Shown: positions 42,710 to 51,757 of the stretch, piece after piece | Numbering within the stretch: position 1 is the first letter of the stretch | How the letters are laid out: each line of letters starts with the position of its first letter | Source of the DNA: JAKBEU01 sp036172095 | GTDB taxonomy: Bacteria > Patescibacteriota > Microgenomatia > UBA1406 > GWC2-37-13 | Direction: 5' to 3' | Length of the DNA stretch: 64,000 bases | Assembly (NCBI GenBank): GCA_036172095.1 | Contig: JAVHSH010000024.1 | Span: 29,746-93,745 of the forward strand | Notes under the pieces: generated by a model | Databases searched by the model: none | The model's input: only the letters and a program-made list of their open reading frames with translations | What the model was told of the DNA's origin: nothing | Translations under genes and position numbers: made by a program

Positions 42710-42769
42710 ACTAGTTATAAAACTATCACATTTTTTGCATTCACACAAGAGAGAATGGTATCATCAAAT

Positions 42770-44401
42770 ATGTCTTTGTTTCTTGTCGGTATTACCATAT
42801 TGTTTATCATAGGTGGAGTTACTCCTATTCCTGTGTCATGGCTCAGTATGGCAGTCACATTTTTTTCAGCAATTTTCATTCTGATCTGTTATTTCCAAAA
42901 AAAACAAATAAACGCCAATATATATTTTATTGTAAGTTTACTAATTGCCCTTTTCTTTCTGACTATCAGCACCTTTGGCTTTTCAATACACATCACCACC
43001 TCATTGGAAAAACTACTGCTTTTCATCAGCTGTTTTTTGCTCTTTTTGGCCTCATCACAGTATAAAAAAAATGACTCGTTCGTTTTTCTTCCTATTCTTC
43101 TTGTTGTTGCTGTTTATACAGGGTTGTACATTTCAAAACTTTTTGGATGGATTCCTCTACCGTTTCTTACCACGGGAGGATATCAAATGGTTCTTCCCAC
43201 CACAGACAGTCACAATCATCTCGGTGATCTGATCGGCTTAGCTATCATAATGGCTCCATTCATATTCAGTTCAAAATATGCACAAAAAGTGCTTTTATAT
43301 CTCTTTGTACCTATCCTCATCCTATCTTTTTCTAAATCGGCTTTGCTTTCACTTGGAGTGACATTCCTTGTGGCTTTCTTTATTGAGGTTGATGTAGAGA
43401 AAAAACATAAGATGCTTTTCGATATGTTCAGATCACTTTATGTCATCATTCCGGTAATTATGATCTATTCAAGCGAATTCTCACATAATCGCATCATCGA
43501 ACCTATTCAAAAATATGCTTCGTATGCATTCCAAATTATCCCAAAACCACTGCTTAGCATGCGGGATGTCTATTTTTCACAAGTCATAACATTTATTTCT
43601 CGCATGATTCCCGAACAAATCGGTTTTGGATTGGGGCTTGGCAATTTCTCATATCTTTCTTCATCCGTTGTGACAGATATTAACTATAAAATCGGCAGCG
43701 CCCATAATTTCATTCTCAACCTATTTGTTGAGGGGGGTTTGCTATCTGTTCTTTGGATTATATTTTTCTTCACATTAGTAGTATTTGGTGGATTAAAAAA
43801 GAAGATTTTCGCTGTTCTTCCTGTAATCTACATACTAATCAACTTTCAAACAGACTACACCTACCAAATTCCACTCATGCTTTTTCTCCTATTTTTTTAT
43901 GCAGGACAAGTGCATACACACTACTCGACTTCTTCGCTCTCTCCCCGAATACTTCTCGTGTTTCTTTTGGTTGGCGTTGTAAGTTATGCTGTGATTTTTT
44001 CACAACTCAATACTCATAAAAATAATTTGACAAAGCTGACAACCTATTTAAGCAGTGTCGGCAAAGCAGAAAATAAACATACACTATATCCAGCACTCAT
44101 CGCTCTTGAAAAGGAAAGTCCATACGAAGAAATGACACTTTTGAGAATAGCAAAGTTGTATAACCTTACAAAAAACTATAATGAAGAGTTTCGGGTTTTG
44201 GACAAGTTATCGCTTTATTCCCCTCATACATACATAAAACAGCTTCCAGAACTACTTCTTGCAATCGAACAGGGTGGTGGGGACTCAAATGGGTATCTCA
44301 AAAAACAAAGAAACATTTTATTATCACTGTCACTCACGCAAAAAGAAAAAGATAGTGTAAATACAATTTGTAAAAATAATCTAAAATCGATCTGCCTCTG
44401 A
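42770..44401 (+). CDS. Wzy/O-antigen-ligase-like polysaccharide membrane protein
   Basis: 543 residues from the ATG at 42770; a lead from 42755 is possible. About ten membrane helices with a large outer loop containing FGLGLGNFSYLSSSVVTDINYKIGSAHNFILNLFVEGGLL, the WaaL/Wzy-type H-N motif region. The last ~150 residues are a soluble helical tail with tetratrico-like features. Probably polymerises or ligates surface glycan repeat units. First gene of the glycan island. Confidence 0.75.
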   Translation: MSLFLVGITILFIIGGVTPIPVSWLSMAVTFFSAIFILICYFQKKQINANIYFIVSLLIALFFLTISTFGFSIHITTSLEKLLLFISCFLLFLASSQYKKNDSFVFLPILLVVAVYTGLYISKLFGWIPLPFLTTGGYQMVLPTTDSHNHLGDLIGLAIIMAPFIFSSKYAQKVLLYLFVPILILSFSKSALLSLGVTFLVAFFIEVDVEKKHKMLFDMFRSLYVIIPVIMIYSSEFSHNRIIEPIQKYASYAFQIIPKPLLSMRDVYFSQVITFISRMIPEQIGFGLGLGNFSYLSSSVVTDINYKIGSAHNFILNLFVEGGLLSVLWIIFFFTLVVFGGLKKKIFAVLPVIYILINFQTDYTYQIPLMLFLLFFYAGQVHTHYSTSSLSPRILLVFLLVGVVSYAVIFSQLNTHKNNLTKLTTYLSSVGKAENKHTLYPALIALEKESPYEEMTLLRIAKLYNLTKNYNEEFRVLDKLSLYSPHTYIKQLPELLLAIEQGGGDSNGYLKKQRNILLSLSLTQKEKDSVNTICKNNLKSICL

Positions 44402-44440
44402 TGAAACTTTCTCTATAACACGCTACAATACCAACTGTGT

Positions 44441-45316
44441 ATGGGTAAAAAAACAGTTCTTATTACTGGGTCGTCCGGCCATGTTGGTACTCATTTGACA
44501 TCCCTTTTGTCACACTCATATCGAATTGTCACCCTCTCAAAAAGCGATAAAAGAGCTACAATCTGTGCTGATATTTCACTCCTTACTCAAAAAAAAATAC
44601 TAAAAATATATAATGATTTTCCAATTGATGCGGTGATACACTGCACAGGATATACCGATCCTAAAACACAGGAAGAGGTGTCTTTCAATGCATTTTCTTT
44701 CACAAAATTCCTTGTAAAAAAAGATGTGCGTCATATAGTTCTTGGATCTGTGGCGGAATATGGAGTTTCAAACAAGGATATTTCTGAATCATCAGTTGAA
44801 CACCCGCTATCACTCTATGGTATCTCAAAGTTATGTCAAGAACGAGTTGCGCGTCACTATTTTGAAGAAAAAAAGAATGATATTGTGTATATTCGAATTT
44901 CCAATATCCTCATGCCCCACGGGAGAAAAGGATCTCTCATTGAATCTATATTTAGGGCTTCTGAACAATCTAATAATACAGTTTCAATAAGTAGTCCATA
45001 TATTACGCGTGACTATATTGCCATACGAGATGTAGCTCATGCTATTGTGCAAATCCTTTCTGCTCCCGCTCCTTCTTTTCTTTACAATATTTGTTCGGGG
45101 AACCAGACAACATATGAAAAACTCCTCCGAGAATTTCGCACTGTTTGGAAAAATAGCTGTAACAAACCATTCCCGCAAGTTCTTCTTGTCAAAAAACCTG
45201 AATCTTTTTGTAAAGGACGGTATACAATACAAAAAGGAGAAACTGAACTCGGGTGGAAACCCAAGTATTCGCTTAATGAGTCTATCTGTTGGATGATCAA
45301 ACAAAGATATGAATAA
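44441..45316 (+). CDS. NAD-dependent sugar epimerase/dehydratase (SDR)
   Basis: 291 residues, extended short-chain dehydrogenase fold. GSSGHVGTHL is the NAD-binding glycine motif, GSVAEYG the Ser region, and YGISKLCQE the catalytic Y-x3-K. SRYITRDY and the C-terminal segment KAELGWKPKYSL match nucleotide-sugar epimerases (for example UDP-glucose 4-epimerase-like or reductases). Product sugar unknown. Its stop overlaps the next gene by eight bases. Confidence 0.85.
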   Translation: MGKKTVLITGSSGHVGTHLTSLLSHSYRIVTLSKSDKRATICADISLLTQKKILKIYNDFPIDAVIHCTGYTDPKTQEEVSFNAFSFTKFLVKKDVRHIVLGSVAEYGVSNKDISESSVEHPLSLYGISKLCQERVARHYFEEKKNDIVYIRISNILMPHGRKGSLIESIFRASEQSNNTVSISSPYITRDYIAIRDVAHAIVQILSAPAPSFLYNICSGNQTTYEKLLREFRTVWKNSCNKPFPQVLLVKKPESFCKGRYTIQKGETELGWKPKYSLNESICWMIKQRYE

Positions 45317-46739
45317 AACACTTGTTATTGGAGCGGGAAAAGCATGTCATCTTCTTCTTAAAAACAAGGCAGTAATAAAACAATTTGATATTGTCGGAAT
45401 TGTCGACGATAAACGCTCAAAACTCACAAAGTTTAATGTGAATTATCCAATTTTGGGTAGCCTTTCCGATATTCCATCCATAATACAAAAACAGCATATT
45501 TCGACAATACTTATTGCTCTTCCTTCTGAACGAGGGGAAACAATACGGAATATCTTACTTTCTCTCAAACATCTCTCATCTGTTGTCGTTTATATCATTC
45601 CTCGTCTTCCAGATGTCATTATCAAAAACTCAATTTCGCTTGAAGAAATAAAAAAAATCGAGCCGGTAGATCTCATTGGGGGAAGGATTAGTCTTGAAAA
45701 GCAAACAGAGATAATGAAAAACGTTCATGGGAAAGTCATCCTTATTACCGGCGCTGGAGGTTTTATCGGGAGTGAACTTACACGTCAAATCTATCTTGGA
45801 TCACCAAAAAAACTCATTGTCATTGACAATACGGAACGAAATTTATTTTACCTGAAATATATCTTATCGTTAATCAGTCACTTTTCTCCCTCAACTAAAA
45901 TCGAATATATTTTAGGAACAATTACGAACACATCTTTAATGACTCGCATTTTTGAGACAAATACAATTCATACTGTTTTTCATGCCGCAGCATATAAGCA
46001 TGTTCCTCTTTTAGAGGAGAATGTGTATGAAGCCGTGCAAAACAATATTAGCGCAACCTACACAGTTGCACGCTTGGCTGCACTCAATTCTGTGAAACGA
46101 TTTATTCTTATCTCAACCGACAAAGCCGTTAAACCGGACTGTATTATGGGAATGACAAAATATATTGCCGAACAGATCATGCGATATTTCGATTCAACAA
46201 CGAAAACACAATTTTCCTCTGTGCGATTTGGTAATGTATTTAATAGTAGTGGCAGCGTAATTGAACTTTTTTTAAAACAAATAGAGCGTGATGAAGCCCT
46301 AACTATTACAGACCCTCAAATGAGGCGTTATTTTATGAGCGTCTCAGAAGCTGTGCATCTTGTTCTTACTGCATGGATTCGTGCACAAAAACAGACAACC
46401 TATGTGTTTGATATGGGGACGAGTGTCCCAATTCTTGAGCTTGCCCACTGCCTACTTGTGATGCGTAATAAAAACGAAGGATATCCTATCAAAATAATTG
46501 GTAACAGAAAAGGTGAAAAGATTGATGAACTCTTATGGAACCCTGATACAGAAATAAAAACGAGCAATATATATGACAGAATCTTTGCGCTAAAAAACAA
46601 GGAGGAGTTACAAACCAATACGTTCTATTCTTTATTGAATAACGTCTTAGAAACCTTAGAAAAAGACTACGTACAAAACCATTCAAAGAAAGGTGCAGGT
46701 GAACTAGTTATTTTAATGAAAAAGATGCTTCGTGTATAA
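45309..46739 (+). CDS. CapD/FlaA1-like UDP-N-acetylglucosamine 4,6-dehydratase family protein
   Basis: 476 residues. N-terminal Rossmann-like domain (GAGKACHLLLKNKAV) as in FlaA1/PglF cytoplasmic parts, but without the four membrane helices of the long forms. The SDR core starts at ~138: LITGAGGFIGSELTRQI, HAAAYKHVPLLEENVYEAVQNN, STDKAVKPDCIMGMTKYIAEQ and RFGNVFNSSGSVIELF. Likely converts UDP-GlcNAc to a 4-keto-6-deoxy sugar for surface glycans. Overlaps the next start by one base. Confidence 0.88.
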   Translation: MNKTLVIGAGKACHLLLKNKAVIKQFDIVGIVDDKRSKLTKFNVNYPILGSLSDIPSIIQKQHISTILIALPSERGETIRNILLSLKHLSSVVVYIIPRLPDVIIKNSISLEEIKKIEPVDLIGGRISLEKQTEIMKNVHGKVILITGAGGFIGSELTRQIYLGSPKKLIVIDNTERNLFYLKYILSLISHFSPSTKIEYILGTITNTSLMTRIFETNTIHTVFHAAAYKHVPLLEENVYEAVQNNISATYTVARLAALNSVKRFILISTDKAVKPDCIMGMTKYIAEQIMRYFDSTTKTQFSSVRFGNVFNSSGSVIELFLKQIERDEALTITDPQMRRYFMSVSEAVHLVLTAWIRAQKQTTYVFDMGTSVPILELAHCLLVMRNKNEGYPIKIIGNRKGEKIDELLWNPDTEIKTSNIYDRIFALKNKEELQTNTFYSLLNNVLETLEKDYVQNHSKKGAGELVILMKKMLRV

Positions 46740-48157
46740 TGCTGAATATGAAATATACAGGGGGTATTTCAATCGTTATACCAATCTACAATGAAAGCAA
46801 ACTTCTTATTCCTGCAATAACAACACTAGTTCAAAATCTTAAAAAGCAGTTTAGATATGAAATACTACTTGTGGAAAATGGAAGTAAGGATAATACGTAT
46901 CATCTTGCGAGGCAACTTGCCAAAAAATATAAATCGATACGGGTCTTTAGGCTTAGCTCTCCCTGTTATGGAGCAGCTCTTAAACAGGGAATTGTGAATG
47001 CTCGGTTTCCTATTACGATTCAATTCGATCTCGATCTTATCGATCTAACCTTCTTAAAAAATGCTATCGCTCTTTTACAGGTAAATGACGTTGTTGTCGG
47101 CTCAAAAATGCTTCCTGGCTCTCGTGACGGACGGGCACCATTCCGTTATTTAGCCTCAAAAATAACAAATTTCTTGCTGCAAAAGATATTTTCATATAAG
47201 GGAACAGATACACATGGCATTAAGGCGTATAAAACGAAAAAAATCGCAGCTATAACAAAAAAATTAGAACCCACACATCTTTTTTTTGACACTGAAATAC
47301 TGCTTATTGCTGAAAAACAAGGCTTATCAATTGTTGAGCTCCCCGTTTCCATCCATAATCTGCGTCCAACGCGATTCAACACAAAAATTATTCTTTTTCA
47401 GTTGATTAAAGAGTTTCTATCTCTCATATTAAAGAAAAAATCATTTGCAAAACATGAATTAATAGAGACACATTTTACAGCAGATGATTATAATCTTGAA
47501 TCAAAAGTAAATCTGGTAATAAACACTCTCATTCACAAACAAACGGTTTCAAAAGTTTCCATTTTGCCAAATATCATGCTGAGTAAGAAAATAAAAAAGG
47601 CTCAAGTTGCGCTCCATCTAAATCTCATTGAAGGAAAGCCAATTCTGCCACCCGACCAAATCCCCTCACTCGTTGATAAAAACGGCATTTTTTATCCATT
47701 CCTAATGCTTTATTTGAGACTTTGTTTTAATCTTGTCCGTTTTTCAGACCTCTCAAAGGAAATTGAAGCTCAAATAAAAACGATCAATAAACAATATGGA
47801 AGAATATATGAGATAAACTCCCATCAACATACCCACACACTCTATCCTATTGATAGAATGATTGAACAATACTCTCTTAAATATTCAGTTCATCAAATGC
47901 GTAAGTATGGATCAATACTTCATTGCTCGATTATGGGATATATTATGCATTATATGCTTTTTATCCTCGCCGCTTTTGAACACCTTATGTTTGGAATTAC
48001 ATTGTCCCAGAGCCCTATATGGAAAAAAAGTGTAATACCTATTTCCTTTATGAGCTGGGAAACGACATATTCCCCAGATATAAAGGGTTGTGAACTTGTA
48101 TGTCATCCTGGGACTAATTATGATAAGAATTCTGTGTATACTTCTATTCTGAAATGA
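46739..48157 (+). CDS. GT2 glycosyltransferase fused to a YdjC-like carbohydrate deacetylase
   Basis: 472 residues with two domains. Residues 8-230: GT-A glycosyltransferase of the DPM1 type (SIVIPIYNESKLL, VENGSKDNT, QFDLDL). Residues ~243-472: YdjC/ChbG-type deacetylase with the metal motif ADDYNL (D249, D250), ALHLNL (His293) and NSHQHTH (His362-366). This joins sugar transfer and deacetylation in one chain, suggesting a de-N-acetylated glycan. Alternative start at 46748. Four-base overlap with the next gene. Confidence 0.8.
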   Translation: MLNMKYTGGISIVIPIYNESKLLIPAITTLVQNLKKQFRYEILLVENGSKDNTYHLARQLAKKYKSIRVFRLSSPCYGAALKQGIVNARFPITIQFDLDLIDLTFLKNAIALLQVNDVVVGSKMLPGSRDGRAPFRYLASKITNFLLQKIFSYKGTDTHGIKAYKTKKIAAITKKLEPTHLFFDTEILLIAEKQGLSIVELPVSIHNLRPTRFNTKIILFQLIKEFLSLILKKKSFAKHELIETHFTADDYNLESKVNLVINTLIHKQTVSKVSILPNIMLSKKIKKAQVALHLNLIEGKPILPPDQIPSLVDKNGIFYPFLMLYLRLCFNLVRFSDLSKEIEAQIKTINKQYGRIYEINSHQHTHTLYPIDRMIEQYSLKYSVHQMRKYGSILHCSIMGYIMHYMLFILAAFEHLMFGITLSQSPIWKKSVIPISFMSWETTYSPDIKGCELVCHPGTNYDKNSVYTSILK

Positions 48158-49563
48158 GAAAACGTATCCTTCTTCTAAATCCTCCCTACCCACAACCAAT
48201 TATTCGTGATAATTATTGTTGTTTTACTGCAAAATCCGGCTATCAATGGGCACCAACTGATTTGTTATATATCTCAGGCATATTAAACGGCGATATACGA
48301 TTTGATGTGTCAGTCATAGACGCACCTGGTGAACGGGCCTCTGAAGAAGCTACACAAGCAAAAATCATACAGATTGCTCCAGATATCATCTGTTGTTTAA
48401 CGGGTACTGTCAGCTTTGAAAAGGACATGTCTTTTATGAAGGTGGTAAAAGACCAATCAAGGAAAAGAGTAAAACTGTTTGTTATGGGAAATACTCCTTG
48501 TTTTGCTCCGGCGCGTTTCTTGAAGCAATTTCCATTTATAGATGGAATTTTCCATAATTTTATGGATAAAAAAATTATCTCTGTACTCATTGGCAAACCA
48601 AAATTATGTACAACGTGCTCTTATAGATTAAAAAATGAGATAAAAATCGGCCATATCAATCTAAAAAGCCAAATTATCGTTACCGGGATCAATCCTCCGC
48701 TTTATCATTTGTTTCCAATAACCTACTATTCTTCTCCCACAATAAAATCCAAACCGTTCATTACTGCTATGACCGCCTTTGGCTGTCCTTTTACCTGTTC
48801 ATTCTGTATCGCTAGCAGGCTAAATTACCACACGCGGGATATTAAAGAGCTAAAAAAAGAGTTTAAGGCAATGAAAAAAGCGGGAATTAAAGAGATTTTC
48901 TTTATAGACTCGACCTTTAATGCAAACCCACCATTTGTCGATGCTGTTTTGCGGATGATGATAAAAAACAAGTTTGGATTCTCTTGGAGTGCCCAAATTC
49001 ACAGCTTCCGTGTTACACCTGAGTTCATACAACTTATGAAATCAGCAGGATGTCATACCGTACAGATTGGCGTTGAGTCAGGAAATCCCCAAATCCTTAA
49101 AGAATATGCACCAAGTAAAATTAAAGAAAATATTACTCGAGCAGTTCAAGTATGCAAAAAAGAGGGTGTTCGTGTCCTTGGATATTTCATCATTGGCTTT
49201 CCTCATGAATCACAAAAACAAGCACTTGAAACTATCGATTATGCAAAACAGCTTGATCCTGATTTTGCCTCATTCTCGACAATGACACCAGATTATGGCA
49301 CGAAAATATATAACGAAGCTCTTAAAGCCCATTCGTTCAAAGATAAGCAAACAGCTCCTCTTAGCGCATTTGATTCAAGTGGGAAATCAATTCTCCATAA
49401 CGCATTTCTTTCGCCAAACGAACAAGACAAACTTGCAAGCAAAGCATATGCAAGTTTTTATCTTCGACCAAGCAAACTTTTATCATTTCTAAAAGACATC
49501 CCTCGAATTGGCCTTTATCTAAAAAACGGCTTCTTCCTCATTGCAAAAAAAATAGTAAAATAA
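48154..49563 (+). CDS. Cobalamin-binding-type radical SAM protein
   Basis: 469 residues. N-terminal Rossmann-like region of the B12-binding type (ILLLNPPYPQPIIRDN, PDIICCLTGTVSFEKDM), without the full DxHxxG motif. The radical SAM core is clear: CPFTCSFC with three Cys for the [4Fe-4S] cluster, FFIDSTFNANP, VQIGVESGNPQILKEYAPSK and GYFIIGFPHES. Class B-type members of this group methylate or rearrange lipids, sugars and peptides. In this island a glycan or lipid modification is likely. Confidence 0.88.
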   Translation: MRKRILLLNPPYPQPIIRDNYCCFTAKSGYQWAPTDLLYISGILNGDIRFDVSVIDAPGERASEEATQAKIIQIAPDIICCLTGTVSFEKDMSFMKVVKDQSRKRVKLFVMGNTPCFAPARFLKQFPFIDGIFHNFMDKKIISVLIGKPKLCTTCSYRLKNEIKIGHINLKSQIIVTGINPPLYHLFPITYYSSPTIKSKPFITAMTAFGCPFTCSFCIASRLNYHTRDIKELKKEFKAMKKAGIKEIFFIDSTFNANPPFVDAVLRMMIKNKFGFSWSAQIHSFRVTPEFIQLMKSAGCHTVQIGVESGNPQILKEYAPSKIKENITRAVQVCKKEGVRVLGYFIIGFPHESQKQALETIDYAKQLDPDFASFSTMTPDYGTKIYNEALKAHSFKDKQTAPLSAFDSSGKSILHNAFLSPNEQDKLASKAYASFYLRPSKLLSFLKDIPRIGLYLKNGFFLIAKKIVK

Positions 49564-49567
49564 ATAT

Positions 49568-49720
49568 ATGTTTTCCTCAATCAAGCAATTATTTAAACTT
49601 GCCACAAAATCCAATAAAATCTGGATTGTCCCAGTTTTACTTCTTCTTATTATTATTACACTTGTAATCATCGCTGCCCAAACATCTCCCGTCCCAATTT
49701 TTCTCTATCCGATTCTTTAA
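49568..49720 (+). CDS. DUF5989-type small membrane protein
   Basis: 50 residues, too short for the usual size cutoffs. Sequence starts MFSSIKQLFKLATKSNKIW, then one strong membrane helix (VPVLLLLIIITLVIIAA) and ends SPVPIFLYPIL. It matches the pattern of the DUF5989 family, which sits beside an SxtJ-like protein and a carbamoyltransferase in many bacteria, exactly the order seen here. Role unknown; probably a membrane partner of the carbamoylation module. Confidence 0.75.
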   Translation: MFSSIKQLFKLATKSNKIWIVPVLLLLIIITLVIIAAQTSPVPIFLYPIL

Positions 49721-49737
49721 ATGGGATTGTTTGTATA

Positions 49738-49944
49738 ATGGGTACGTTTATGGGTACAGTCAAAAAAATCATCACTAAGATGAATCTCTTTATTGCTTCT
49801 ATACTACTCACATCTTTTTATATTCTCGTTATACCCTTTGGAAAACTTATATATATTATTTCTCACATACTTTCAAAAGAGAACAAAGATACTTACTGGC
49901 AAAAAACAGAAAATAAAAAATTAGACCTAAATTCGCCTTATTAA
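49738..49944 (+). CDS. SxtJ-like small membrane protein
   Basis: 68 residues (start at 49738 or 49750). One membrane helix and the tail FGKLIYIISHILSKENKDTYWQKTENKKLD, which fits the C-terminal part of SxtJ-family proteins that accompany carbamoyltransferases. Shorter than usual SxtJ, so possibly a reduced form. It lies between the DUF5989 gene and the carbamoyltransferase. The 26 bases before the next start carry heptamer words. Confidence 0.6.
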   Translation: MGTFMGTVKKIITKMNLFIASILLTSFYILVIPFGKLIYIISHILSKENKDTYWQKTENKKLDLNSPY

Positions 49945-49970
49945 CTAACCACTATTCGCAACCACTAATT

Positions 49971-51743
49971 ATGTACATTCTCGGCATTTCTGCATACTAC
50001 CACGATAGTGCGGCGGTTCTCGTGAAAGACGGATGGGTGATGTGTGCGATTGAAGAAGAGCGATTTACTCGCATTAAACACGACAATAGCTTTCCTTCAC
50101 AAGCCATTAAATGGTGTCTAAAATACGCAGGAATCACGATTGCCAATATTAATGTGGTCTCTTATTATGAAAAGCCTCTTCTTAAATTTGAACGTACTCT
50201 TGATATGTTCATCCAAACATGGCCAAAAAGCCTTACGTCATTTGTGCAAAATATGCCTGAACTATTGGGGGAGAAGCTAAGTATTGAGGACACAATCAAG
50301 AAAAAATTGAAATATATGGGAAGAATTGTTTTTACACCTCATCACCTATCACATGCAGCGGCTGCATATTATTCATCAGGTTTTCCTTCTACTGCCATTC
50401 TAACAATTGACGGGGTCGGGGAATATCAAACGACCGCTTTATGGAAGGCGAAAAGCGGAAAAATAGAACTACTTGAAGACATCCACTTTCCCCACTCTTT
50501 AGGGTTATTTTATTCAATGTGTGCAGCTTATTTGGGTTTTAAGGTTAATGAAGATGAATATAAACTGATGGGACTTGCAGCCTATGGCAAACCGATTTAT
50601 TTGAGCAAACTCAAAAAGGTTGTCGATGTTAAAAAGGATGGCAGCTTTAGATTAAATATGGAGTATTTTTCGTTTAGGGAAGCTCCTCAAATGTGGTCAA
50701 GTAAACTAGAAATACTCCTCGGCAAACCTCGACAACCAAAGGAAAAAATTACAAAAAAACATGCGGATATAGCCAAAAGCGTACAAACACTTACTGAGTC
50801 GGCCTACATTGGTATATTAAACCATCTCCAAACGATCACAGAAGAGAATACTGTTTGTATTAGTGGTGGAGTTGCATTAAACGCTTTGGCAAATGGTCTA
50901 ATTCATACTCAAACTCCTTTTAAGAAAAGCCATGTATTTGGTCCTGCTGGAGATAGCGGCGCTGCCCTCGGTAGTGCTTTATATACCTATTATCATTGTC
51001 ATTCCGATGAAAATCGGAATCCTGGAGAATCAAATAGTGGGGTCATCCGCCCAGGGCGGATCCAGTCGCAAATTATATCTCTTTCACTTGGTTCCTATTA
51101 TTCCGACAAAGAAATTGAGATAGTCCTAAAAAAATATCATCTCCAATATAAAAAGCTTTCAGAAAAAGAGCTGATAAAATCAGCGGCAATCGCATTAAAT
51201 GATGGCAAAATTATTGGTTGGTTTCAAGGCAGGTGTGAACTGGGGCCTCGCGCTCTTGGAAATAGGTCGATCCTTTGCAAACCCTCGCCAAGAGGTATGA
51301 AAGCAAAAGTAAACGTGATAAAGATCCGTGAACAGTTTAGGCCGTTTGCAGGATCTATATTACAAGACCATGTTCATGAATATTTTGATGTTCCGGAAAC
51401 GAAATACTATTCTCCATTCATGAACTATTGCTTCATTGTCAAAAAGGACAAACGCAAAGTGCTTGCCGCAATAGTCCACGCAGATAATACATGTCGTGTC
51501 CAAACAGTCTCCACAATAAGTTCTTCTGGTTCTAACCGATCTCAGCTGATTTCAACTGATTTCAACTTGTATTATAAACTTATCTCAAAGTTCTATAAAC
51601 TCTCCGGTATCCCTTGCGTCTTAGATACAAGCTTCAATCTCAAAGGAGAGCCTATTGTGGAGAATCCTGATCAGGCGATACGGGATTATGTTAAAACAAA
51701 GTTGGACATTTTATATATTGGTTCATTCTCTATCTCAAAATGA
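49971..51743 (+). CDS. O-carbamoyltransferase (NodU/CmcH family) with in-frame repeats
   Basis: 590 residues. Transfers a carbamoyl group from carbamoyl phosphate to a hydroxyl of a sugar or other acceptor. N-terminal ASKHA-type domain with GISAYYHDSAAVLV and EEERFTRIKHD, metal-binding HHLSHAAAAYYSSGF, the nucleotide region DGVGEYQTTAL; C-terminal domain with FQGRCELGPRALGNRSIL and REQFRPFAGSIL. Two in-frame repeats interrupt it: dRS3-like hairpins at 51001-51061 (residues ~344-364) and decamers at 51534-51567 (residues ~522-533). Its last ~110 codons are partly duplicated at 52783-53076. Confidence 0.9.
   Translation: MYILGISAYYHDSAAVLVKDGWVMCAIEEERFTRIKHDNSFPSQAIKWCLKYAGITIANINVVSYYEKPLLKFERTLDMFIQTWPKSLTSFVQNMPELLGEKLSIEDTIKKKLKYMGRIVFTPHHLSHAAAAYYSSGFPSTAILTIDGVGEYQTTALWKAKSGKIELLEDIHFPHSLGLFYSMCAAYLGFKVNEDEYKLMGLAAYGKPIYLSKLKKVVDVKKDGSFRLNMEYFSFREAPQMWSSKLEILLGKPRQPKEKITKKHADIAKSVQTLTESAYIGILNHLQTITEENTVCISGGVALNALANGLIHTQTPFKKSHVFGPAGDSGAALGSALYTYYHCHSDENRNPGESNSGVIRPGRIQSQIISLSLGSYYSDKEIEIVLKKYHLQYKKLSEKELIKSAAIALNDGKIIGWFQGRCELGPRALGNRSILCKPSPRGMKAKVNVIKIREQFRPFAGSILQDHVHEYFDVPETKYYSPFMNYCFIVKKDKRKVLAAIVHADNTCRVQTVSTISSSGSNRSQLISTDFNLYYKLISKFYKLSGIPCVLDTSFNLKGEPIVENPDQAIRDYVKTKLDILYIGSFSISK
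51001..51061. repeat. Pair of perfect hairpins in frame in the carbamoyltransferase
   Basis: First hairpin 51001-51020: ATTCCGAT-GAAA-ATCGGAAT, eight pairs with a GNRA-type loop, followed by CCTGG. Second hairpin 51045-51061: ATCCGCCC and GGGCGGAT. The encoded peptide CHSDENRNPG is a known signature of dRS3-like repeats read in frame in many bacterial proteins. Confidence 0.8.
51534..51567. repeat. In-frame tandem decamer repeat (copy 3) in the carbamoyltransferase
   Basis: Units AACCGATCTC, AGCTGATTTC, AACTGATTTC, then AACT. Encodes RSQLISTDFN. The duplicated tail of the same gene at 52783-53076 lacks this stretch, showing that it was gained or lost in frame. Confidence 0.85.
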
Positions 51744-51757
51744 TCAGTATCTTGTGA

